Assembly (NCBI GenBank): GCA_948511255.1
Contig: CAOQNC010000021.1
Coordinates: 1-7,621, forward strand
Source: an uncultured Candidatus Saccharibacteria bacterium
GTDB taxonomy: Bacteria; Patescibacteriota; Saccharimonadia; Saccharimonadales; Saccharimonadaceae
Length of the DNA stretch: 7,621 nucleotides
Reading direction: 5' to 3'
Position numbers and translations under genes: made by a program. Below the pieces are notes generated by a model. It worked only from the letters and a program-made list of their open reading frames with translations, was not told the DNA's origin and did no database searches. Every line of letters begins with the position of its first letter. The first letter of the stretch is position 1. Below, one piece after another: positions 1 to 4,922 of this stretch.

Positions 1-2
1 AC

Positions 3-134
3 ATAACCCCTCCAGAAAGCCGCCCGACCGCTAGCCCGGTTCCTACGACGCCGCCAGAAACCTCCCTACCCTTAAAATATCCGGCCGTTCCAAAAGCCCC
101 CAACACCGGACTCGTCAGCCGAGAATATCGCTAA
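3..134 (+). CDS. C-terminal fragment of a Pro/Thr-rich protein (5' end outside window)
   Basis: The frame starting at base 3 is open for 43 codons and stops at TAA 132-134. It reads as a credible protein tail: a Pro/Thr/Ser-rich stretch (TPPES, TPPETS) at roughly bases 6-65, then PAVPKAPNTG at 81-110 and a short charged end, LVSREYR. Pro/Thr-rich stalks ending near a PxTG-like tetrapeptide are typical of secreted or surface-displayed proteins. No hydrophobic segment or basic tail follows PNTG, so this is not a canonical sortase signal. The gene converges on the small minus-strand gene at 164-361 with only 29 bases between stops and no visible terminator there. The body of the protein is missing, so function cannot be assigned; a chance open frame at the window edge remains possible. 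Confidence 0.5.
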   Translation: MTPPESRPTASPVPTTPPETSLPLKYPAVPKAPNTGLVSREYR

Positions 135-163
135 CGCCTCCAACAAAAACAGCCTCAATTCTC

Positions 164-361
164 CTAGTGTCTATCGTGCGAACTCAAGTGCCAATGATCT
201 CCAAACTCGCATTTATAAACTCCCAGATGCGGCGCGCCGTAGTCATGCTCCGCCACCAGCGCCGCTGCCTCTGCCTCTTCGCGCGTCGCATAGCAAATCT
301 TCTGGTGCTCCCCGACCCAGCATTTCTTCGGCACATGCTCGCAATAGTTCATTCTTTTCAT
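164..361 (-). CDS. Small Cys/His-rich protein, 65 aa, unknown function
   Basis: I do not recognise a named family. The sequence looks like a real small protein: an N-terminal cysteine pair (C7 and C14 in CEHVPKKC), C23, then an amphipathic Arg/Glu/Ala helix (YATREEAEAAALVAEHD, about residues 24-40). The C-terminal block is VYKCEFGDHWHLSS (48-61), which resembles short zinc-ribbon-like proteins ending in Y-x-C-x(n)-W-H-L. Several Cys and His residues could bind Zn(II), but a full four-ligand set is not obvious. The ATG at 361 is preferred because AAGAGA lies 8 nt upstream on the minus strand; a second ATG at 352 would give 62 residues. A consensus minus-strand promoter lies at 500-528, implying a G-rich leader of about 130 nt. 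The + strand ORF across the same bases lacks protein character. Confidence 0.72.
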   Translation of the reverse strand: MKRMNYCEHVPKKCWVGEHQKICYATREEAEAAALVAEHDYGAPHLGVYKCEFGDHWHLSSHDRH

Positions 362-364
362 CAA

Positions 365-492
365 ATCTGTCTCTTAAACCCCCTAAAATCTACAACCCGC
401 CTCCGAAAACCTCATGAATCCCCGAAAACAGTCTCAAAATGGCCGCCAAAAATCCCCCGAAACCACACAAAACCATCCCTCCATGAGGGCTA
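365..492 (-). other. Long G-rich 5' leader of the small minus-strand gene
   Basis: The predicted start near 492 and the ATG at 361 leave about 130 nt of untranslated leader, long for a 65-codon gene. Near its 5' end is a short perfect hairpin (CCCTC at 477-481, GAGGG at 485-489, 3-nt loop). The + strand shows CCGAAAAC at 403-410 and 422-429 and CCGAAAC at 457-463. The last two lie in a larger repeat, AATCCCC(C)GAAA. No known riboswitch class is recognised, and nothing here looks coding on either strand. Confidence 0.35.
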
Positions 493-499
493 TAATACC

Positions 500-528
500 A
501 GTATAGCACACATTTCCACAAAAGTCAA
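500..528 (-). promoter_or_regulatory. Minus-strand sigma70-type promoter for the 65-aa gene
   Basis: Read on the minus strand, TTGACT (complement of 523-528) is followed by a 17-bp spacer ending in TGTGC, then TATACT (complement of 500-505). This is a near-consensus -35/-10 pair with an extended TG. Transcription should start near 492 and run left into the gene at 361-164. The element closely resembles a second minus-strand promoter at 4824-4852, including much of the spacer. Confidence 0.75.
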
Positions 529-531
529 GCA

Positions 532-560
532 TTTTCAAACTATTCCGCCTGTGCTATGAT
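532..560 (+). promoter_or_regulatory. Promoter of the FAD-dependent oxidase
   Basis: TTTTCA (532-537) could be a weak -35. It is followed by 17 bp and an extended -10, TGTGCTATGAT, with its hexamer TATGAT at 555-560. The start would fall near 567, leaving about a 20-nt leader with the ribosome-binding site AGGTGGG at 576-582. It is divergent from the minus-strand promoter at 500-528, with the two -35 boxes only 3 bp apart (523-528 and 532-537), so the two RNA polymerases may compete. Confidence 0.65.
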
Positions 561-587
561 AGTTATAGATTAAACAGGTGGGTTTTG

Positions 588-2177
588 GTGAGCAAACTGG
601 CAGAATATTTGAATAGGCATATCCTCGGCAATGTTTTTGATCGCCCCTCAATCCGCGAAGCCTATTCGACCGACCGTTCTATCCTGAAAGTCACCCCCCG
701 TCTCGTCGCTGTTCCTGAATCGGCTAACGATATCCGCAAGCTCCTCCGTTTCACTAGCCAACTCGCCAGCCGCGAATTCGAACTTCCGGTCACCGTCCGC
801 GGTACTGGCCTCGACAAAACCGGCGCTAGCATCGGTTCCGGCCTGATCATTTCCACCGAGAAACTTAACCAGATCGAAGAAATCGACCTGCGCGGCCGCC
901 TTGTTCGTGTCCAGCCGGGAATTACTCTCGGTAGCTTAAACACCGCGCTCCAGCTCCAGGGTCTCTGGCTTCCTATCGACTACGATCCCGAGGCGACGAT
1001 TGGCGGTCTCATCGCTAATTGTCCGGTTGACGGTCTCGCTAGTCGCTATGGTGGCATCTATCATTTTGTCGAGCGCGCTGAGATTATCCTCTCGAGCGGC
1101 GACCTTGTCCAGCTCGCTCCGATGAGCCTCCGCGCCGTTGAGGCGAAAATTGCCGAAGACACCGCTGAGGGCCGACTCTACCGCGAAATCGAGCGCATCC
1201 TCGACGAATACGCCGACACCATCCTCGACCGCACTATGCGCCCCTTCGACGCCATTGGCTATGCTAATATTACCCATGTCCGCACTAGCCGCTCGCTCAA
1301 TCTTCTCCCGCTCATCTTTGCCTCGCAAGGCACGCTCGGGATTGTTTCCGATGTTATCCTCCACGTCGAGCCGCTCCCCTCTGCCCTCCGCCGTCTACTA
1401 ATTTCTTTCCACGATCTCAAAGCCGCCCAGCGTTTCCTGAATTATGCGCGCGACCTCGACCCCTCGACCTTGAAAGTCTACGACCTTCGTATCCTCGAGA
1501 AGGCTAGCGAACACGGCAAGAAACCCGACCTCTTCATCCGCAAACTCGGCAAAGGCCTTGCCGTCACCATCACCTTTAACTATGGTCGCCTAAAATCCAA
1601 CAAAAAAATCCGCCAATGCCTCGAAGCGCTCCCGACCGGCACCTTCTACGTCGAAGAAACCCCCGACAACGCCGAATCTTTCCAGAGCCTCAACAACTCT
1701 CTCCTCAGCTTCCTTAATGATGATAATCGCGGCGAGCGCACCCCGATTCTTGACGACGTTTTCATTCCGAGCATGCACTTCGGCGACTTTTTGGACGGCC
1801 TGAAAAACCTTGAGAAAACCCTTGGCGCCGATTTGCCGGTTTACGGCTCGTTCGCGACTTCTAGTTACACCGTTCGCCCCGATTTCGACTGCACGACCAT
1901 CGACGGCCGCAAGAAAATCGTCGATTTTCTCAAACTCTACAGTGAATTAGTTGATAATTGTCAAGGCTCAATCACCGCCAATGGCCCCGAAGGCCGCGTC
2001 AAAGCCCTCATGATGTCAAAAACCCTCGGCGTTGGCGAACGCCAATTATATAATAGCATCAAAGAGGCCTTCGACCCGCTCGGCGTCTTGAACCCCCGCG
2101 TCAAGCTTGGTGCCGACGTCCGCGACACCATCCGCCACCTCCGCACCAGCGAAAAGCGCGGCATCGTCACCCCCTAG
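588..2177 (+). CDS. FAD-binding (PCMH-type) oxidase/dehydrogenase, GlcD-like, 529 aa
   Basis: This is a flavoprotein of the vanillyl-alcohol-oxidase/GlcD superfamily, which includes glycolate and D-lactate dehydrogenases and oxidises 2-hydroxy acids or related substrates with FAD. Visible landmarks are the N-terminal FAD-binding segment (VAVPESANDIRKLL at 40-53, LPVTVRGTGLDKTGASIGSG at 66-85) and the second FAD-contact motif, DPEATIGGLIAN (133-144). The C-terminal signature FDPLGVLNP (495-503) is typical of FAD-linked oxidase C-terminal domains. There is no Fe-S ferredoxin module as in the long fused members, and no signal peptide or membrane segment. The start is GTG 588, placed 5 nt after AGGTGGG; the TTG three bases earlier is less likely. 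Nothing here indicates the substrate or electron acceptor, so naming it D-lactate dehydrogenase would be a guess. No terminator separates it from tig. Confidence 0.88.
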   Translation: MSKLAEYLNRHILGNVFDRPSIREAYSTDRSILKVTPRLVAVPESANDIRKLLRFTSQLASREFELPVTVRGTGLDKTGASIGSGLIISTEKLNQIEEIDLRGRLVRVQPGITLGSLNTALQLQGLWLPIDYDPEATIGGLIANCPVDGLASRYGGIYHFVERAEIILSSGDLVQLAPMSLRAVEAKIAEDTAEGRLYREIERILDEYADTILDRTMRPFDAIGYANITHVRTSRSLNLLPLIFASQGTLGIVSDVILHVEPLPSALRRLLISFHDLKAAQRFLNYARDLDPSTLKVYDLRILEKASEHGKKPDLFIRKLGKGLAVTITFNYGRLKSNKKIRQCLEALPTGTFYVEETPDNAESFQSLNNSLLSFLNDDNRGERTPILDDVFIPSMHFGDFLDGLKNLEKTLGADLPVYGSFATSSYTVRPDFDCTTIDGRKKIVDFLKLYSELVDNCQGSITANGPEGRVKALMMSKTLGVGERQLYNSIKEAFDPLGVLNPRVKLGADVRDTIRHLRTSEKRGIVTP

Positions 2178-2185
2178 CGCGAAAG

Positions 2186-2198
2186 TATGCTATAATAA
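2186..2198 (+). promoter_or_regulatory. Upstream extended -10 promoter (P1) of tig
   Basis: TATGCTATAATAA contains an extended -10 (TG-C-TATAAT, hexamer 2191-2196) 13 bases after the oxidase stop. Its -35 region would lie in the end of the oxidase gene and is not consensus. The same 13-mer recurs at 2270-2282 and 4902-4914. A transcript from here would carry a leader of about 85 nt including the 24-bp palindrome. Confidence 0.55.
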
Positions 2199-2210
2199 CG
2201 AGCGGCGAAC

Positions 2211-2234
2211 GAAGAACATGTTAACATGTTCTTC
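2211..2234 (+). repeat. Perfect 24-bp palindrome between the two tig promoters
   Basis: The left arm GAAGAACATGTT is the exact reverse complement of the right arm. The centre is two tandem copies of the 8-bp palindrome AACATGTT. As RNA it would fold into a 10-bp stem with a UUAA tetraloop. No U-run follows, so it is not a standard intrinsic terminator. Position and symmetry fit an operator for a dimeric or tetrameric regulator, or an RNA hairpin in the P1 transcript. Confidence 0.8.
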
Positions 2235-2255
2235 TGAGCGCGAGGCAATTACAGT

Positions 2256-2280
2256 ATAAATCGAAGATTTATGCTATAAT
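2256..2280 (+). promoter_or_regulatory. tig: Proximal extended -10 promoter (P2) of tig with 7-bp inverted repeat
   Basis: An extended -10 TGCTATAAT (hexamer 2275-2280) ends 8 bases before the tig ATG at 2289. An inverted repeat ATAAATC-gaa-GATTTAT (2256-2272) fills the spacer just upstream and touches the TG of the extended -10, so a bound protein could block the promoter. No good -35 is visible, as expected for an extended -10 promoter. The predicted start at about 2286-2288 leaves essentially no leader. Confidence 0.7.
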
Positions 2281-2288
2281 AATATACT

Positions 2289-3683
2289 ATGAAGACTACA
2301 ACTAAAAAATTATCCGATACTAGGGTGGAAGTGAAGGTGACGCTCGACAGCGCCGACCTCAAGACCGCGCGCGAGCAGGCTTTGGCGCGCCTCGCCGCCA
2401 ATTTGAAAGTTCAGGGTTTCCGCAAGGGTAAGGCTCCGGCCTCGCTCGTCGAGAAGAATGTTGATCCGAACGAAATCACGAATGCGACGCTCGACATTGC
2501 CGTCCGCACGACCATGCCGGCCGCTTTTGAAAAGGAGAAGCAGAACCCAATCGCCATCGAGAACGTCAACGTCACGAAATATGTCCCTGATGACACCGTT
2601 GAATATACCGCTACGGCTGACATTTTGCCAGATGTGAAACTCGGCGATTACAAGAAGTTGAAGGCAAAAATGGACAAAACTGAAGCCTCGACGAAAGATG
2701 TTCAGGAAATCCTCGACAATATCGTCAACGCTTATGCTGAAAAAGTCGTTGCGAAAAAAGCCGCGGAGCTGGGCGATGAAGTTATTATTGATTTTGTCGG
2801 CAAAAAAGACGGCGAGCCGTTCAATGGCGGCAGCGCGAAAGATCACCACTTGACTCTCGGCTCTGGCCAGTTTATTCCCGGCTTTGAAGACGGCATTGTC
2901 GGTCACTCTGCTGGCGATAAGTTCGACCTCGACATCACCTTCCCGAAGGACTACCCCGAGAAAACTCTCGCCGGTCAGCCTACGGTCTTTGAAGTTCTCG
3001 TCAAACAAGTCAACGAAATCAAAAAGCCAGCTCTCGACTCTGAGCTTGCGAAGAAATGTGGCAATTTCGAGACCATCGACGACCTTAAAGCCGACATCAA
3101 GCACAACCTCGAAATCCAAAACCAGCATCGCGCTATCGAGAAATACCGCGAAGACCTCGTCGCCGAGCTCGTTAAAGCTTCGAAAGTTTCTGCTCCGGAG
3201 ATTCTTGTTCGCGACCAGCTCCGCTTTATTAAAGACGATATGACCCGCAACGCTGCCAGCCACGGCATGACTTTTGAGCAGTATCTCGAGCGCGCCGGTC
3301 AGACCGCTGAGGAATGGGAAAAGGAAGCCCGCAAGATTGCTGAAGCTCGCGTGAAGTCCTCCCTCATTCTCCAGATCCTCGCTCGCGACGAGAAAATCAC
3401 CGCCAGCGACGAAGAAGTTGATGCGAAGGTTAACGAACTTCGCGACGTCTACCAGCGTTCTATCGAAGCTCTCAAAAACCTGAAGAAGCCGGAAGTTCGC
3501 CAGGATATTCGTAACCGCCTTATCATCGATAAAACCCTCGACTTCCTCGTCGAAGCGAACGGCGGCAACCAGGAAGCTATCATGAACAAGCCTGCCAAAA
3601 CTTCCAAAAAATCCGCCAAAGAATCCGACACCAAGACCGAAAAGTCCGCCAAAAAGTCGGCCAAGACTAAGACCGACAAATAA
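2289..3683 (+). CDS. tig: Trigger factor (ribosome-associated chaperone and peptidyl-prolyl isomerase), 464 aa
   Basis: Trigger factor docks at the ribosomal tunnel exit via protein L23 and shelters nascent chains in the cytosol. All three parts are visible. The N-terminal ribosome-binding domain carries the signature GFRKGKAP at 43-50. The FKBP-type PPIase domain spans about 158-242 (GDEVIIDF from 162, LGSGQFIPGFEDGIVG, TVFEVLVKQV to 241). A helical C-terminal chaperone domain runs from about 248 to 430. Residues 434-464 form an extra Lys-rich tail (12 Lys in 31 residues, KKSAK repeated) not found in textbook trigger factors. The start MKTTTKKLSDTRVEV matches the family. No Shine-Dalgarno precedes the ATG, and the -10 of P2 sits 8 bases upstream, implying leaderless translation. 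The gene stands between an oxidase and a terminator rather than next to clpP/clpX. Confidence 0.97.
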   Translation: MKTTTKKLSDTRVEVKVTLDSADLKTAREQALARLAANLKVQGFRKGKAPASLVEKNVDPNEITNATLDIAVRTTMPAAFEKEKQNPIAIENVNVTKYVPDDTVEYTATADILPDVKLGDYKKLKAKMDKTEASTKDVQEILDNIVNAYAEKVVAKKAAELGDEVIIDFVGKKDGEPFNGGSAKDHHLTLGSGQFIPGFEDGIVGHSAGDKFDLDITFPKDYPEKTLAGQPTVFEVLVKQVNEIKKPALDSELAKKCGNFETIDDLKADIKHNLEIQNQHRAIEKYREDLVAELVKASKVSAPEILVRDQLRFIKDDMTRNAASHGMTFEQYLERAGQTAEEWEKEARKIAEARVKSSLILQILARDEKITASDEEVDAKVNELRDVYQRSIEALKNLKKPEVRQDIRNRLIIDKTLDFLVEANGGNQEAIMNKPAKTSKKSAKESDTKTEKSAKKSAKTKTDK

Positions 3684-3695
3684 TCTAGCTTAGCA

Positions 3696-3729
3696 AAAAA
3701 GGAGCGTTCCGTCTGGAACGCCCCTTTTT
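3696..3729 (+). terminator. Intrinsic terminator of tig
   Basis: A 15-bp stem (3696-3710 with 3715-3729) has a single A/C mismatch (3703/3722) and a GTCT loop (3711-3714). The GC core GCGTTCC/GGAACGC is flanked by an A-run and ends in TTTTT (3725-3729). Because A-run and T-run are symmetric it could work in both directions. It separates tig from the rpsL promoter that starts 14 bases later. Confidence 0.93.
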
Positions 3730-3742
3730 GTGTCGAAACCCC

Positions 3743-3771
3743 TTGACCTTTCCGCCTGAGCGGAGTATAAT
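3743..3771 (+). promoter_or_regulatory. Consensus promoter of rpsL-rpsG
   Basis: TTGACC (3743-3748), a 17-bp spacer and TATAAT (3766-3771) form an almost perfect sigma70-type promoter, fitting a highly expressed ribosomal protein operon. The spacer contains a 5-bp inverted repeat, TCCGC-ctga-GCGGA (3751-3764), ending directly before the -10. The expected start is near 3778. Confidence 0.9.
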
Positions 3772-3777
3772 AATACG

Positions 3778-3850
3778 CAGAGTTTCATGCCCGAAAGCTA
3801 TTGCTGTAAGCCGGACGGCAAATATTAAAAGTTAATCAGGGAATTAAATC
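3778..3850 (+). promoter_or_regulatory. 5' leader of rpsL-rpsG with a small stem-loop and RBS
   Basis: The leader of about 73 nt can form a 6-bp stem, TTGCTG (3801-3806) with CGGCAA (3816-3821), with one wobble pair and a 9-nt loop. The ribosome-binding site AGGGA (3838-3842) lies 8 nt before the GTG start. Feedback control by a ribosomal protein is conceivable, but no known binding site is recognised. Confidence 0.4.
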
Positions 3851-4261
3851 GTGCCAACTATCAATCAGTTGATTCGTAAGCCACGCCAGAAGTCCGCAAA
3901 GAAGTCAAAGGCTCCGGCGCTCGGCTCCATTGTTAACACGCTTAAGACTAAGCGCTATGAACAGGCTGCCCCGCTTAAACGCGGCGTCTGTCTTAAAGTC
4001 ACTACCAAGACCCCGAAGAAACCGAACTCCGCGCTTCGCAAAGTCGCTCGTGTTCGCTTGACTAACGGTCAGGAAGTCTGGGCTTACATCGGTGGTGAAG
4101 GCCACAACCTCCAGGAGCACGCTGTTGTGCTTGTCCGCGGTGGTCGTGTGCCAGATCTTCCGGGTGTCCGCTACCATATCGTCCGCGGGACCCTCGATCT
4201 CCAGGGCGTTCAAGGTCGTAAACAAGGCCGTTCTAAATACGGCGCGAAGAAGGGAGAATAA
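3851..4261 (+). CDS. rpsL: 30S ribosomal protein S12, 136 aa
   Basis: S12 lies at the decoding centre of the 30S subunit and influences fidelity. Diagnostic blocks are [12 protein letters not shown] at 1-12, [20 protein letters not shown] at 54-73, [12 protein letters not shown] at 79-90, [18 protein letters not shown] at 96-113, and the basic end [15 protein letters not shown] 13-residue insertion relative to E. coli (about 25-41) makes this the longer S12 type also seen in Firmicutes. K56 corresponds to E. coli Lys43 and is kept. The residue matching E. coli Lys88 (GRVKDLPG) is Pro101, a striking change at a streptomycin-resistance site. Asp102, the counterpart of the residue methylthiolated by RimO in E. 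coli, is kept. The start is GTG. The gene is first in a two-gene operon with rpsG 3 nt downstream. Confidence 0.98.
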   Translation: MPTINQLIRKPRQKSAKKSKAPALGSIVNTLKTKRYEQAAPLKRGVCLKVTTKTPKKPNSALRKVARVRLTNGQEVWAYIGGEGHNLQEHAVVLVRGGRVPDLPGVRYHIVRGTLDLQGVQGRKQGRSKYGAKKGE

Positions 4262-4264
4262 TCT

Positions 4265-4744
4265 ATGCCACGCAAAGTTACTACGTCTCTCCAGCGCAAA
4301 GTTGTGCCAGATCGCAAATATCAGTCGGTCTTGGTTCAGCGCTTGATCAACAAATCTATGCTTGACGGTAAAAAGCAAGCCGCTGAGCGCGCTGTTTATG
4401 CCGCTCTCGAAGGTGCCGCGAAGAAATTGAATTCCGAAGACCCAGTTGCTGTCTTTGAGAAGGCTATCGCGAACGTTTCGCCGGATTTTGAAGTTAAATC
4501 TCGCCGCGTCGGTGGTGCTAACTATCAGATTCCGTTCCCAATTTCTGGCCACCGCCAGCAGCACTTCGCCTTCTCTTGGCTCGTCCAGAGCGCTCGCGCT
4601 CGCCAGGGCATGCCATACGCGAAGCGTCTTGAAGCTGAAATTGTCGACGCTTACAACGAAACCGGTGCCGCCTTCAAGAAGAAGGAAGACTGCCACCGTA
4701 TGGCTGAAGCGAACCGCGCCTTCGCGCACTTCGCCCGCGCCTAA
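4265..4744 (+). CDS. rpsG: 30S ribosomal protein S7, 159 aa
   Basis: S7 nucleates assembly of the 30S head by binding the 3' major domain of 16S rRNA and lines the E site. Recognisable blocks are MPRK at the N-terminus, VPDRKYQS (14-21), LINKSMLDGKKQAAE (27-41), EVKSRRVGGANYQIP, and the C-terminal KKEDCHRMAEANRAFAHF. Length is normal. The RBS AGGGAG (4251-4256) lies within the last codons of rpsL, 8 nt before ATG, so the two genes are co-transcribed and probably coupled. In many bacteria fusA and tuf follow in the str operon; here a strong terminator follows at 4782-4811, so this str operon is cut down to rpsL-rpsG. Confidence 0.98.
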   Translation: MPRKVTTSLQRKVVPDRKYQSVLVQRLINKSMLDGKKQAAERAVYAALEGAAKKLNSEDPVAVFEKAIANVSPDFEVKSRRVGGANYQIPFPISGHRQQHFAFSWLVQSARARQGMPYAKRLEAEIVDAYNETGAAFKKKEDCHRMAEANRAFAHFARA

Positions 4745-4781
4745 TCCTAATCCAAGCAGCGTAAACAAGTTTTTCACAAGA

Positions 4782-4811
4782 AAAAAGAGCCTCCTAAGCG
4801 AGGCTCTTTTT
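4782..4811 (+). terminator. Intrinsic bidirectional terminator after rpsG
   Basis: A perfect 12-bp stem, AAAAAGAGCCTC (4782-4793) with GAGGCTCTTTTT (4800-4811), closes a 6-nt loop. The + strand ends in TTTTT. The minus strand reads into a run of six T (complement of 4781-4786), so it should also stop leftward transcription. Confidence 0.95.
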
Positions 4812-4823
4812 GAGCTTACTCTC

Positions 4824-4852
4824 ATTATAGCACACATCGCCGTAAAAGTCAA
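4824..4852 (-). promoter_or_regulatory. Consensus minus-strand promoter aimed at the rpsG terminator
   Basis: On the minus strand TTGACT (complement of 4847-4852), a 17-bp spacer ending TGTGC, and TATAAT (complement of 4824-4829) form one of the best promoters in the window. The predicted start near 4817 is about 6 nt before the hairpin at 4811-4782, which also terminates in this direction. No minus-strand gene lies between. The product would be an RNA of about 35-40 nt, or a short antisense read-through into rpsG. Confidence 0.7.
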
Positions 4853-4903
4853 TACTTCTTGTGCTAAAATCGTCAAAAATCCCCCTCTCATCCAACAAAC
4901 TTA

Positions 4904-4912
4904 TGCTATAAT
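4904..4912 (+). promoter_or_regulatory. Extended -10 promoter of the gap operon
   Basis: TGCTATAAT (hexamer 4907-4912) sits in the 13-mer TATGCTATAATAA shared with both tig promoters. The -35 region at 4884-4889 is not consensus. A weaker extended -10, TGCTAAAAT, lies upstream (4862-4870). The start is expected near 4919, giving a leader of about 120 nt before gap. Confidence 0.75.
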
Positions 4913-4922
4913 AAGAACAAGT

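Noticed and set aside
40..80. CTGACGAG on the minus strand nearby (complement of about 111-118), resembling a hammerhead ribozyme core
   Set aside because: The required GAAA segment and the three flanking helices are absent.
3..105. Short open frame on the minus strand running off the left edge
   Set aside because: Low-complexity Gly/Val-rich translation with no RBS; the + strand frame over the same bases reads more like a protein tail.
167..559. 130-codon + strand open frame across the divergent promoter region
   Set aside because: Overlaps the better-supported 65-aa minus gene and both promoters; composition is Arg/Pro/His-rich and unlike a folded protein.
2211..2234. Palindrome as terminator of the oxidase gene
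   Set aside because: Stem is followed by TGAGCG rather than a T-run, and the stem is AT-rich.
2310..3263. 317-codon minus-strand open frame opposite tig
   Set aside because: Antisense shadow of trigger factor with no RBS, promoter or recognisable protein motif.
3905..4891. Long minus-strand open frame (328 codons) opposite rpsL-rpsG
   Set aside because: It runs antisense to two certain ribosomal protein genes and through the terminator hairpin. Its openness is explained by the C-ending codon bias of the real genes.
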